A stretch of 64,000 nt of DNA from Microbacterium gallinarum (GTDB lineage Bacteria > Actinomycetota > Actinomycetes > Actinomycetales > Microbacteriaceae): NCBI RefSeq assembly GCF_014837165.1, contig NZ_JACSPM010000005.1:110404-174403 (forward strand), written 5' to 3'. Below are positions 1 through 7,977 of the stretch, in pieces. How positions within the stretch are numbered: the stretch's first letter is position 1; every line of letters starts with the position of its first letter. Under the pieces are notes generated by a model, which saw only the letters and a list, made by a program, of their open reading frames with translations, was not told the origin of the DNA and searched no databases. The position numbers were made by a program, and so were the translations under genes.

Positions 1-169
1 CGCCGGCGCTCACGAGGAGATGGGTGGGTGCGTACTCGGTCGGATAGGCGGGAACGCCGGGTTCGGGCTCGACGGCCGGGTCGAGCACGACACCGAGAGG
101 CTTCGTCGCCTCGTATCGTGAGCGCCACGTCTCGTTCGGCGGGCGGCGGGGCGGCTTCTCGTCAGCCAT
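1..169 (-). CDS. N-terminal fragment of unidentified protein in sigma-factor operon
   Basis: The reading frame starts at ATG 169, with AAGGAG a few bases upstream, and runs 56 codons off the left edge. The visible N-terminus (MADEKPPRRPPNETW...) is soluble, proline- and charge-rich, with no signal peptide or membrane segment. It is the third gene of an operon behind an ECF sigma factor and a 155-residue protein, 53 bp downstream of the latter. From memory, this order in Actinobacteria is often followed by a subtilisin-like (S8) peptidase and then a CHAT/caspase-like protein. The fragment carries no catalytic motif, so the family is inference from context only. Confidence 0.6.
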   Translation of the reverse strand, partial: MADEKPPRRPPNETWRSRYEATKPLGVVLDPAVEPEPGVPAYPTEYAPTHLLVSAG

Positions 170-222
170 GGATCTCCTTGATCATCGGGCGGAGCGCGGC
201 CCCAGCCGCGGCATCCGCATCC

Positions 223-690
223 TCATATTTCGAACTGCGGTGTTTCGAAGTCGCGAAGCTCGCCGGTGGAGTCCTTCACCACCATGCGCAGCCGCGCTAC
301 GCCAGGGGTCACGTCGTCGAAGGCGAAGCGGCCGTGCTCACCCGGCTCGGCCGACCACTCCCGGTCGCCCTGCACCAGCCGGATGGCCAGGGCGGTGGCA
401 TCCACCCAGCCATCGACTCGGCGTCCGCCGTCTTCGGTGGCGCTCGCGTGCAGGAGCACACTGGTCGTTCCGTCGCTGAACTGCAGCGTCGCCGTATCGG
501 CCTCGCCGCGCACGGCGGCCAGGGATCCCTCGACCAGGGTCAACAGCGCGTACTCGCGGGTGAGGTCCTCGACGGCCACTGCCGCGACCATCCGGTCCAC
601 GAGGGTGGCCGGCACGGGATCGACCCCCTCCCACATCGCCCGCATTCGTGCGAAAAGCGCCGCATCCGCGGCGAAGTCCTCATTGTCCAT
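223..690 (-). CDS. Small soluble partner protein in sigma-factor operon
   Basis: This 155-residue soluble protein starts at ATG 690, which lies inside the last codons of the upstream sigma-factor gene (11-bp overlap), so translation is probably coupled. The N-terminal two thirds are acidic and helical (MWEGVDPVPATLVDRM..., then a strand-rich stretch). The C-terminal third resembles a beta-sandwich of the carboxypeptidase-regulatory type (GRFAFDDVTPGVARLRMVVK). It has no transmembrane segment, so it is not a typical membrane anti-sigma factor. It could be a soluble regulator of the sigma factor or an adaptor for the protein encoded next. I do not recognise a named family with certainty. Confidence 0.75.
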   Translation of the reverse strand: MDNEDFAADAALFARMRAMWEGVDPVPATLVDRMVAAVAVEDLTREYALLTLVEGSLAAVRGEADTATLQFSDGTTSVLLHASATEDGGRRVDGWVDATALAIRLVQGDREWSAEPGEHGRFAFDDVTPGVARLRMVVKDSTGELRDFETPQFEI

Positions 691-1360
691 CGTCCTGTCC
701 TTCCCATCCTGAGCCCTCGAGCTCTGCCCGGAGCTTGGCGAGACAGCGCTGGCGGGTCGGTCCGATGGACCCGATGGGCATCGCCAGGTCCTGCGCGATG
801 CGGGCATAGTCGGGACGGTCCTCGAACGCGACGATCCGCAGCAGACGCTGGCATCGTTCATTGAGCGTCGAGACGGCATCCCACAGCCGACGTGTGGCGT
901 CGTCTGCGGTGGCCGTCTGCTCGGCGGATTCGTGGACAGGCAGGTGGGGTTCGAGCGCTTCGGCTTCCGTCGGGTCCGCCCGACGCTGCTGCTTGCCGAC
1001 GCGCCACGCCTCGCGGCGTGCACACATGGTGAGCCACCCCGACACGGCCTGCGCGTCGTGGATGGTCTCGTGACGTCGCACCAGCGTCAGCCACGTCGTC
1101 TGCACGACGTCCTGAGCAAGTGCGTGGTCGAGCCCGTACGCGCGCACGACATGCCACAGGGGCGGTGTCATGAGCCTCACGAGCTCGTCCATCGCGCGGC
1201 TGTCGCCTTCGCGCCAGCGCACGAACAGGTCCGCCGCGCGTTGCCATCGCGCCGGCTCGACAGAGTCGATCGTCTCCGCCGACTCTCCGTGCGACGTTCC
1301 CGGGTCGCGCGGGTCCTCCGGCGGCGGCGAGGCCCCAGCCTCGGCGTCCGCGTGCGTCAT
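680..1360 (-). CDS. ECF-type RNA polymerase sigma factor
   Basis: This is a 226-residue sigma-70 family factor. Region 2 is visible around residues 45-125 (ADLFVRWREGDSRAMDEL..., AQDVVQTTWLTLVRR, GWLTMCARREAWRVGKQQRR). Region 4 is visible around 155-215 (LNERCQRLLRIVAFEDRPDYARIAQDLAMPIGSIGPTRQRCLAKLR), with the usual GSIGPTR recognition-helix signature. I start it at ATG 1360 because upstream in-frame codons are low-complexity and collide with the divergent promoter region. It is the first gene of an operon with the 155-residue protein (11-bp overlap) and the truncated third gene. No membrane anti-sigma factor is adjacent, so control probably works through soluble partners or transcription. 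Confidence 0.9.
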   Translation of the reverse strand: MTHADAEAGASPPPEDPRDPGTSHGESAETIDSVEPARWQRAADLFVRWREGDSRAMDELVRLMTPPLWHVVRAYGLDHALAQDVVQTTWLTLVRRHETIHDAQAVSGWLTMCARREAWRVGKQQRRADPTEAEALEPHLPVHESAEQTATADDATRRLWDAVSTLNERCQRLLRIVAFEDRPDYARIAQDLAMPIGSIGPTRQRCLAKLRAELEGSGWEGQDDGQ

Positions 1361-1459
1361 GACGCCAATTCTGTCCACACTACGAGGAGAGCGATAGATC
1401 CCCCCTGATACAGCGTGTCGCGGGATTCCGGGGCGTCGCGTGACGGAGGGGCCGCCGCC

Positions 1460-1465
1460 TAGACT
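1460..1465 (+). promoter_or_regulatory. -10 box TAGACT, leaderless amidotransferase gene
   Basis: TAGACT ends 7 nt before ATG 1473, so transcription should start at or next to the start codon. Confidence 0.65.
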
Positions 1466-1472
1466 TCTGCGC

Positions 1473-2228
1473 ATGACGACCGCGCCGCTGCTCTATGTCT
1501 GCGTGCGGCCGCAGCAGGGCGCGGCGGCCGCCGAGTACGAGTCGTTCCGCACCGCGATGAGGCTCGACGACGCGGCGGTCCACCGGATCGATCTCGTGCG
1601 CGAGCCGCTCCCCGACGACGTCTTCGACCGGTACAGCGGCTTCCTCGTCGGCGGCAGCCCGTTCAACGTCGCCGATCCCGAGTCGACGAAGACCGACGTG
1701 CAACGGCGTCTCGAGGGCGACCTCGAGCGGATCGCACGGCGGGTGGCCGACGGCTCGGCCGGTCACGAAGGACCGGCGGCGCTCTTCACCTGCTACGGGA
1801 TCGGCGTGGTCACGCGCATGCTCGGGGGCGAGGTGAGCCGCGCGTTCCCCGAAGACACCGGCCCGGTCACTATCGAGCTCACCGACGCCGGCCGCGGCGA
1901 CCCGCTGTTCGGCGGACTAGCCTCACGCTTCACCGCGCTGACCGCGCACAAGGAGGGCACCGCCGCGCTCCCGCCGGACGCGACGCAGCTCGCGGTGAAC
2001 GCCGCGTGCCCGGTGCAGGCCTACGTCGTGGGCGACCGCCTGTACGCGACGCAGTTCCACCCGGAGCCCACCACGAAGGCCTTCACGGAGCGCATGGCGG
2101 TCTATCGCGACGACGGCTACTTCGAGGCGGAGCACTACGACGCCGTCGCGGGGCGCGTGCTCGCGGCATCCGTCACCGAACCGGTCCGGCTGCTGCGCGC
2201 CTTCGCCCAGCGATTCGGCCCGGCCTGA
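1473..2228 (+). CDS. Class I glutamine amidotransferase-like protein
   Basis: A 251-residue stand-alone class I glutamine amidotransferase domain, GMP-synthase-like. The nucleophile elbow LFTCYGIGVV places the catalytic Cys near residue 107, and the QFHPE motif supplies the His and Glu of the triad. The substrate is unknown; relatives transfer ammonia from glutamine or hydrolyse gamma-glutamyl compounds. I chose ATG 1473 over an upstream in-frame ATG at 1440 because a TAGACT -10 box sits between them. It is monocistronic, divergent from the sigma-factor operon, and its stop codon abuts the convergent TspO-like gene with no spacer. Confidence 0.85.
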   Translation: MTTAPLLYVCVRPQQGAAAAEYESFRTAMRLDDAAVHRIDLVREPLPDDVFDRYSGFLVGGSPFNVADPESTKTDVQRRLEGDLERIARRVADGSAGHEGPAALFTCYGIGVVTRMLGGEVSRAFPEDTGPVTIELTDAGRGDPLFGGLASRFTALTAHKEGTAALPPDATQLAVNAACPVQAYVVGDRLYATQFHPEPTTKAFTERMAVYRDDGYFEAEHYDAVAGRVLAASVTEPVRLLRAFAQRFGPA

Positions 2229-3029
2229 TCAGACCTCGGCGTTGCGCACGTCGGCGACGCGATGCACGAGCGCGCCGGCCAACGGCACGAGCAGCACGAC
2301 CGCGGCCACGACGATCGCGGCGACGCCGATCGGGGTGCTCTCGGGCTCTCCGGCGAGGCGTCCGACGCCGATCCACGTGAGTCCCCACGACATCGCCAGG
2401 CCGGGGGCGATGCGCCAGCCGCTCGCCCACGCCAGGCCGATGCCGATGACGGCGACCACCACGAGGACGGCGATGCCCCACAGAGCGGAGTTCTCTCCTG
2501 CCTCGGCGGGGACGATCGTGGTGAGCCACGCCGAGGTGTTGGCGACCGTGGCGAGGGTGACCCACCCGAGGTGCAGGCCCGTCACGCCATCGATGAGCAG
2601 GGCATCGAGCACGCCGCGCCCGGGATTGAGGATCGTGGCGCGGAAGGTCACGCACAAGAGGGCCAGCAGCAGCACGATCGAGAGAACAGTGAGCGGCAGG
2701 GTCAGGAACTGCGCCGTCACGAGCCAGAGCCCGTTGAGCACCATCGTGCCGGCGATGAGCCAGCCCACCGCCCGCTGCCGCGAGCGCTCACGCTGCCGCG
2801 GGAACGCCTGCCACACCGTGTAGGCGAACAGCCCGACGTAGATCACGGACCAGATCGAGAACGCCGTGCTGGCGGGTGCCAGGTACGAGCCCTCGGCCGA
2901 GAGCGCGCCTCCCTGCAGGTCTTCGACGGACCTGCCGCCGAAGAGGCCCGAGCCGACCGTCGCGGCGACGATCATGAAGCTGAAGGCGCTGATGACGACG
3001 ATCTGGCGAGTGAGGTCCTTGGCGGCCAT
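2229..3029 (-). CDS. TspO/MBR-like tryptophan-rich membrane protein
   Basis: A 266-residue integral membrane protein with about seven or eight hydrophobic segments and many Trp residues in or next to them (FSIWSVIYVGLFAYTVWQ, LNGLWLV, LHLGWVTLATVANTSAWL, WGLTWIGVG). This is the pattern of the tryptophan-rich sensory/TspO superfamily. It is longer than canonical 160-residue TspO, as is common in Actinobacteria. TspO proteins bind porphyrins or isoprenoid-like ligands; the ligand here cannot be read from sequence. A TAGCGT box 6 nt before the ATG makes it a leaderless single gene. Confidence 0.75.
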   Translation of the reverse strand: MAAKDLTRQIVVISAFSFMIVAATVGSGLFGGRSVEDLQGGALSAEGSYLAPASTAFSIWSVIYVGLFAYTVWQAFPRQRERSRQRAVGWLIAGTMVLNGLWLVTAQFLTLPLTVLSIVLLLALLCVTFRATILNPGRGVLDALLIDGVTGLHLGWVTLATVANTSAWLTTIVPAEAGENSALWGIAVLVVVAVIGIGLAWASGWRIAPGLAMSWGLTWIGVGRLAGEPESTPIGVAAIVVAAVVLLVPLAGALVHRVADVRNAEV

Positions 3030-3035
3030 GCCCTC

Positions 3036-3041
3036 ACGCTA
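3036..3041 (-). promoter_or_regulatory. -10 box TAGCGT, TspO-like gene
   Basis: On the minus strand TAGCGT is followed by 6 nt and then ATG 3029, giving a leaderless transcript. Confidence 0.6.
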
Positions 3042-3099
3042 CGGAAGCCGGCCGACCCTTCCACCCCTGTTGACAGGGGACGGGCAGTCCCCTACGAGG

Positions 3100-3600
3100 T
3101 CAGGCGCCGGCGGGCGGGTCGAGCAGCAGGCCGATCCGCTCGTCGAGGTAGCGATCGAGGGGCATGAAGCCGCCGGAGGCGCTCCACCGGATGCTCGGGA
3201 CGCCGTCCACGAGGGCGAGCGGGTCGGTCGACGCGCCCGAGCCGGCCCGGGTGCCGTCGAGGGCGGCGGGATCCAGCATCCGCCACCCGATGTGCACGGT
3301 CTCGCCCTCCTCGAACCCGCCGCGATGTGCGGCCGAGGCGAGTTCGCCCCGGCGCCGCTGCGATTCGGCGGTGTACCCGCGGATGGCTTCGCTGCGGGCG
3401 CGGATGATCTCGCCCGTGGCGAGCACGGTGTCGTCGGTCAGCAGCAGCGCCCCGAGGTGCCACGCCGTGCCCGCGCGCACGATCCGAGGGGCGCGGGCGA
3501 TCCCCAGCACGCGGCGCGGCGAGACGAGCTCCCCGAGGGCCTCCCGCGGCGCCGGGGCGAGGCGCTCGCGAGCGGCGTCGAGGATGGCGGCGACACTCAT
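3100..3600 (-). CDS. Uncharacterised protein coupled to antiporter
   Basis: A 166-residue soluble protein, start at ATG 3600 overlapping the stop of the antiporter gene as ATGA, so it is translationally coupled to it. No membrane segment or recognised catalytic motif is visible. The central part (LGALLLTDDTVLATGEIIRARSEAIRGYTAESQRRRGELA) looks like a mixed alpha/beta fold followed by a charged helix. Membership of this two-gene unit suggests an accessory or regulatory role for the cation/proton antiporter, but that is inferred from position only. Confidence 0.75.
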   Translation of the reverse strand: MSVAAILDAARERLAPAPREALGELVSPRRVLGIARAPRIVRAGTAWHLGALLLTDDTVLATGEIIRARSEAIRGYTAESQRRRGELASAAHRGGFEEGETVHIGWRMLDPAALDGTRAGSGASTDPLALVDGVPSIRWSASGGFMPLDRYLDERIGLLLDPPAGA

Positions 3601-4799
3601 GCCATGTCGTCCTCGACCGGCACGGTCGATCCGCTGCGCCGCTCGCCGCGGATGCTCATCGCAACAAGGGGGAAGAGCAGCACGGAGAGCATGCCCGCGC
3701 CCACGAGCAGCGCGGCCGCCGCCGACGAGAGGATGCCCTCGTCGAGGCCGATGGCCGTCACGGCGACGATGATCGGAAGCGCCGTGGCACCGAGCAGTGC
3801 GACCGACAGCCGATCGCGGCGGGTCGACCCCTCGGGTGCGGCGAGCATCGAGGGGAGGCCGCGCACGAGGAACAGCACGACGAGCACGACCGGCAGCAGC
3901 AGGAGGAGGATGGGCTGCGCGATGAGGGCTTCGAGGTCGAATGTGACGCCGGTGTAGATGAAGAACACCGGCACCAGGAAGCCGAACGCGAGCGCCTCGA
4001 CCTTGCTCTCGACGGCAGCACGGTCGGGCTCGGCGGCGTCGCGCATGAGCAGGCGCCAGACGATGCCCGCGGCGAAGGCACCCAGCAGGATGTCGAGGTC
4101 GAGCACCACGCTGATCGCGATGAGCCCCGCCAGGATGACCAGCACGACGCGGATCGCGAACTGCCCCGAGGTGTGCAGCGTCGAGTTGACGAAGCGGTGC
4201 ATCGCGCCGCGCGGCACGTGAAGCGCGAGCCAGATCGCGAAGCCGGCCAGCAGGACGAACAGCAGCAGCACGACCGTCGACACACCGGGCGCCCGGCCGC
4301 CGAGGAACACCGAGATCGCGATGAGCGGCCCGAACTCGCCTACCGCCCCGATCGCGCCGATCGCCTTTCCGAACGGCGTCTTGAGCTCTCCGGCGTCGCG
4401 CAGGATCGGCAGGATCGTGCCCAGCGCCGTCGAGCACAGTGCGATGCCGATGATCACGGCCTCCTCGCCGGGCACGAAGATCCAGGCCAGCCCCACGCCG
4501 ATGAGCAGGCTCAGCAGCCATCCGAGAGATGCCCGCCGGCCGGTCCGGCCTCGGAACGCCGCGAACTCGATCTCGGAGCCGGCGACGAAGAACAGCATCG
4601 CCAGCCCGAACTCCGAGAGGACGTCGATGAAGGCATCCGGCTGCGCCCACCCCAAGACGCTGGGACCGACGAGGATGCCGAGCACCAACTCGAACACGAC
4701 GATCGGCACGCGAACCCATCGCGCCAGTCCGCGGGCTGCGAGCGGGGCGAGGACGCCGAGGATCGGGATGATCAGCAGCGTCGGCTCGAGATCGTCCAC
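3597..4799 (-). CDS. CPA2-type monovalent cation:proton antiporter
   Basis: A 400-residue membrane protein with about 12 hydrophobic segments typical of the KefB/NapA-like CPA2 family. Signatures include VFELVLGILVGPSVLG near the N-terminus, FVAGSEIEFAAFRGR, IIGIALCSTALGTILPILRD, and the LDLDILLGAFAAGIV segment. It should exchange Na+ or K+ for protons across the membrane. There is no C-terminal TrkA-N domain, so any nucleotide control would have to come from another protein. GTG 4799 is preceded by TAGGGT at 6 nt, a leaderless start. The downstream 166-residue gene overlaps by 4 bp. Confidence 0.88.
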   Translation of the reverse strand: MDDLEPTLLIIPILGVLAPLAARGLARWVRVPIVVFELVLGILVGPSVLGWAQPDAFIDVLSEFGLAMLFFVAGSEIEFAAFRGRTGRRASLGWLLSLLIGVGLAWIFVPGEEAVIIGIALCSTALGTILPILRDAGELKTPFGKAIGAIGAVGEFGPLIAISVFLGGRAPGVSTVVLLLFVLLAGFAIWLALHVPRGAMHRFVNSTLHTSGQFAIRVVLVILAGLIAISVVLDLDILLGAFAAGIVWRLLMRDAAEPDRAAVESKVEALAFGFLVPVFFIYTGVTFDLEALIAQPILLLLLPVVLVVLFLVRGLPSMLAAPEGSTRRDRLSVALLGATALPIIVAVTAIGLDEGILSSAAAALLVGAGMLSVLLFPLVAMSIRGERRSGSTVPVEDDMA

Positions 4800-4805
4800 G
4801 GACTC

Positions 4806-4811
4806 ACCCTA
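4806..4811 (-). promoter_or_regulatory. -10 box TAGGGT, antiporter operon
   Basis: TAGGGT on the minus strand lies 6 nt before the GTG start at 4799. Confidence 0.6.
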
Positions 4812-4865
4812 GCGACGGGCGGGGCCGGTCGTGACGCCCACCGGCGCCGGCCGGAAACCGGAGGC

Positions 4866-5597
4866 TCAGGCCTCGATCACGCGCACCGGCCGGGGACGCA
4901 TTGGCGTCGCCGGGTGCACCGCGCCGCGGATCTCGCGATGCAGCCGCTCCATGCGCTCGTCCAGCTCGGCGGCCGTGTCGGCGGCGTCCTTGAGCTCGTC
5001 GAGCAGTCCGGCGGGCACGTTGGTGTCGTACTTGTAGTAGATCTTGTGCTCGAGGCTCGCCCAGAAGTCCATCGCGATCGTGCGGAACTGCACCTCGACG
5101 GGCACCTCGACGCGGCCGCTCGAGAGGAACACCGGCACCTCGACGATGGCGTGCAGGCTCTTGTACCCGTTCGACTTCGGCTCCGCGATGTAGTCCTTGA
5201 CGGTGATCACTCGGATGTCGTCCTGCGCGGCGAGCAGGTCGAACAGGCGGTACGCGTCCGAGACGAAGCTGCACGTGACGCGCACGCCGGCGATGTCGGT
5301 GATGTGCTCGCGGATCGAGCCGAAGTCGGGGTCGATGCCCTTGCGCTGCACCTTCTCGACGAGGCTGTCCGGCGACTTGACGCGGCTGGCGAGGTGCTCG
5401 ATCGGGTTGTAGTCGTGCACGAGCTGGAACTCGTCGCGCAGGATGCCGAGCTTCGTCTCGACCTCCTGCATGCCGAAGCGGTACTCCATGAGGAAGCGCT
5501 CGAACTCGTCGCGCATCTCGCGCAGCTCGGCGGCCGAGACCGTGATCGAGGTGTCGTCGGGACTCGATGCGCGCGCGAGGGGCGCCGGGGTGGCCAT
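4866..5597 (-). CDS. Small alarmone synthetase, RelA/SpoT domain (RelQ-like)
   Basis: A 243-residue single-domain (p)ppGpp synthetase. It transfers pyrophosphate from ATP to GDP or GTP, raising the stringent-response signal. Family motifs are all present: DIAGVRV, VKDYIAEPKSNGYKSLHAIV and EVQFRTIAMDFWASLEHKIYYK. There is no HD hydrolase domain and no TGS/ACT region, so it is a small synthetase rather than the bifunctional Rel. The last 30 residues are proline- and arginine-rich. I start at ATG 5597, not at the in-frame GTG 5606, because the TAGCGT -10 box overlaps that GTG. Confidence 0.9.
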   Translation of the reverse strand: MATPAPLARASSPDDTSITVSAAELREMRDEFERFLMEYRFGMQEVETKLGILRDEFQLVHDYNPIEHLASRVKSPDSLVEKVQRKGIDPDFGSIREHITDIAGVRVTCSFVSDAYRLFDLLAAQDDIRVITVKDYIAEPKSNGYKSLHAIVEVPVFLSSGRVEVPVEVQFRTIAMDFWASLEHKIYYKYDTNVPAGLLDELKDAADTAAELDERMERLHREIRGAVHPATPMRPRPVRVIEA

Positions 5598-5604
5598 GTC
5601 CCCC

Positions 5605-5610
5605 ACGCTA
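5605..5610 (-). promoter_or_regulatory. -10 box TAGCGT, alarmone synthetase gene
   Basis: TAGCGT lies 7 nt before ATG 5597 on the minus strand. Confidence 0.6.
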
Positions 5611-5643
5611 GGCAGGCCGGCTACGAGACACCTGTGAGATGCC

Positions 5644-6477
5644 TCAGCCCTCGAGCGCGCCGCGCGCGCGTTCGGCGTCCTTCGCGGCCGATCGGGCTCG
5701 GGATGCTGCAGCCCCCCGCTCCTCCTCGACCTGCCCGAGCGCCGCCTGGGCTCTCGCCTGCTCCTCCTCGAGCCGATCGAGATCGCGGCGCAGGTCGTCG
5801 ATGCGCTCGGAGACGTGGTCGACGCGCTCCTGCAGCTTCGTCCGCTGCGCCTCGATGCGGGCGAGCTCGCGCTCCGCCTCGTTCGCGAGGCGCTCGGCTT
5901 CGCGCGCGGCCTTCTCCGCGGCCTTCCGCGCGCGCCGCTCGGCGAGGTCGTCGCGCTGCCGAGGTGCGGCGACGCCGGGGAGCGAACCGCCGACCGCGTC
6001 CGCGAGGTCGGCCTCCTCGAAGGCGCCCGCCTCGAGCGGAGTGACGAGGCGACCCGTCATGACGGCGGCAGCGGCCGCGGCATCCATCACCGCCGCATTT
6101 ATCGTCTTCTCGACGTCATCCCGCGCCGCGGCGCTGACGGTGACGCCGGCATCCTTCGCGAGGCCGGTGGCCTGGGTCGCGAGTGCGGCGACGAGGGCGC
6201 GGCGCTGGCGTCCGAGCCGCGAGAGCTCGGCGGCGTCGAGATCCTCCTGCGCCTCGCGCAGCGCGGCCGAAAGTTCGAGCGCCTCGCCGAGCTGGCCGCC
6301 GCGAGCGAGGAGGTTGACCGTCCACGCGGCCACGGTGGGCTTGCGCAGCCCTTTCACCTGCGCGGCGATGGACCGGTCGGCCATGCCGGCACGGGCGTTG
6401 CGCGCTGCGGTGAACTCGGCCGGCGGGAGGACGTAGAGCTCGGCCGCTATCGCGTCGAGGTCGGAGCGCTCCGGCAT
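5644..6477 (-). CDS. Coiled-coil protein of unknown function
   Basis: A 277-residue protein in two parts. Residues 1-150 are a conserved-looking globular helical part (LYVLPPAEFTAARNARA, KPTVAAWTVNLLARGG). Residues 175-277 are almost continuous charged heptads rich in Glu, Arg and Ala, with a strong coiled-coil pattern. No membrane segment is seen. I recall similar proteins across Actinobacteria without a defined function. A CACAAT -10 box 6 nt before ATG 6477 suggests a leaderless single gene. Confidence 0.8.
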   Translation of the reverse strand: MPERSDLDAIAAELYVLPPAEFTAARNARAGMADRSIAAQVKGLRKPTVAAWTVNLLARGGQLGEALELSAALREAQEDLDAAELSRLGRQRRALVAALATQATGLAKDAGVTVSAAARDDVEKTINAAVMDAAAAAAVMTGRLVTPLEAGAFEEADLADAVGGSLPGVAAPRQRDDLAERRARKAAEKAAREAERLANEAERELARIEAQRTKLQERVDHVSERIDDLRRDLDRLEEEQARAQAALGQVEEERGAAASRARSAAKDAERARGALEG

Positions 6478-6483
6478 GGGTTC

Positions 6484-6489
6484 ATTGTG
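6484..6489 (-). promoter_or_regulatory. -10 box CACAAT, coiled-coil gene
   Basis: CACAAT on the minus strand, 6 nt before ATG 6477; weaker match to TANNNT than its neighbours. Confidence 0.4.
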
Positions 6490-6570
6490 TCAGGGGCGGC
6501 CACCGAGAGGTCGGGGAACGGGCGGGTTCGGGGGACGGGCGGGTTCGGCGCCGCGAGGTTCGGGGAGGGT

Positions 6571-7875
6571 TCAGCCCGCGAGAACCGAGGCGGCCTGGCG
6601 TGCGGCGCCGAGGGCGACGTACTCGCCGGGCTCGGGCACCTCGACCGCAAGGCCGAGCACGAGGGGAGCGATCGCCCGCACGGCCTCGGACTGCGCGCCT
6701 CCGCCGATGAGGAGCGCGCGATCGAGCGGCACACCGAGGCCGCGCAGGGCGTCGAGGCCGGCCGCGAGTCCCGACAGCATCCCCTCGACGGCGGCGCGCG
6801 CGAGGTTCTCCCGGGTGGTGGAGGCGAGCGTCATCCCGGTGAGCGACGCCGTCGCGTCGGGCAGGTTCGGGGTGCGCTCCCCCTCGAAGTACGGCACCAG
6901 CGCGAGGCCGTCCGCCCCGGGCGACGCGGCCAGCGCGAGCCGCGACAGCTCTGCGTGGTCGACGCCGAGCAGACCCGCGATCGCGTCGAGCACGCGCGCG
7001 GCGTTGAGCGTGGCGACGAGCGGCAGGAAGCGCCCCGTGCAGTCGGCGAAACCGGCGACCGTGCCCGTCGGGTCGATCGTGCGCTCGTCGCTGACGGCGA
7101 ACACGGTGCCGCTCGTGCCGATCGACACGACGACGTCGCCCGGTCCGGCGCCCAGTCCGAGCGCGGCGCCGGCGTTGTCGCCCGCGCCTCCGCCGACGCG
7201 GCGTCCGTCCGCGTCCTCGACCCACTCGTCGGGGCCGAGCACGCGCGGCAGCAGCGCGTCGTGCCCGAGCCCCGCCGCCAGGAGGTCGCGGTCGTAGCCG
7301 CCGGTCTCGGGGTTCCAGTAGCCGGTGCCCGAGGCATCCGATCGATCCGTCACGAGCTCGTCGAGGACCGGTCCACGCGGCGACTCACCCGCGGGGCCGA
7401 AGCCGCGCAGGCGCCAGGTCAGCCAGTCGTGCGGGAGCGCGACGGCCGCAACGCGCGCGGCGTTGCCGGGCTCGGCATCGCGCAGCCAGCGCAGCTTGGT
7501 GAGGGTGAAGGATGCCACGGGCACCAGTCCGGTGCGCCGGGCGAGCTCCTCCGCACCGAACTCGGCGGTGAGGTCGGCCGCCGCCGGCGCGGAGCGGGTG
7601 TCGTTCCACAGGAGCGCCGGGCGGATGACCCGCCCGCCCTCGTCGAGCACGACCATGCCGTGCTGCTGGCCGCCGACGGCCCACGCCTCGACGTCGGCGA
7701 GGCCGCCTGCGTCGGCGATCGCGGCCTGCAGCGCTTCCCACCACGCGGCGGGGTCGACCTCGGTGCCGGCCGGGTGCGATGCACGCCCCTGGCGCACGAT
7801 CGCGCCGGTGGCGGCGTCGACGATCACGACCTTGCAGGACTGGGTCGACGAGTCGACTCCCATGACGAGCGGCAT
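6571..7875 (-). CDS. xylB: Xylulokinase
   Basis: A 434-residue FGGY-family sugar kinase that phosphorylates D-xylulose with ATP to xylulose 5-phosphate, feeding the pentose phosphate pathway. The N-terminal phosphate-binding motif [16 protein letters not shown], the substrate-region motif [21 protein letters not shown] with the catalytic-base Asp, and the C-terminal [14 protein letters not shown] are all present. The length is somewhat below the usual 480-500 residues. AAGGAGG lies 5 nt before ATG 7875. It is downstream of xylA by 102 bp, with a strong intergenic hairpin. Confidence 0.95.
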   Translation of the reverse strand: MPLVMGVDSSTQSCKVVIVDAATGAIVRQGRASHPAGTEVDPAAWWEALQAAIADAGGLADVEAWAVGGQQHGMVVLDEGGRVIRPALLWNDTRSAPAAADLTAEFGAEELARRTGLVPVASFTLTKLRWLRDAEPGNAARVAAVALPHDWLTWRLRGFGPAGESPRGPVLDELVTDRSDASGTGYWNPETGGYDRDLLAAGLGHDALLPRVLGPDEWVEDADGRRVGGGAGDNAGAALGLGAGPGDVVVSIGTSGTVFAVSDERTIDPTGTVAGFADCTGRFLPLVATLNAARVLDAIAGLLGVDHAELSRLALAASPGADGLALVPYFEGERTPNLPDATASLTGMTLASTTRENLARAAVEGMLSGLAAGLDALRGLGVPLDRALLIGGGAQSEAVRAIAPLVLGLAVEVPEPGEYVALGAARQAASVLAG

Positions 7876-7898
7876 CGCTCCTCCTTCACGCGGTGGCG

Positions 7899-7965
7899 CG
7901 AACCAGGGGATTCTTCGCGAGTCCGAGGGTGGTGCCCCCGGTCTCGGCGGGAATCCCCTGGTTCG
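7899..7965 (-). promoter_or_regulatory. Intercistronic hairpin between xylA and xylB
   Basis: A perfect 15-bp inverted repeat: CGAACCAGGGGATTC at 7899-7913 and its reverse complement at 7951-7965, with a 37-nt loop. It has no U tract, so it is not a classical terminator. It lies entirely between the xylA stop and the xylB ribosome-binding site, where it could stabilise the xylA 3' end or partly terminate. Confidence 0.75.
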
Positions 7966-7977
7966 GGCGAGGATGGA

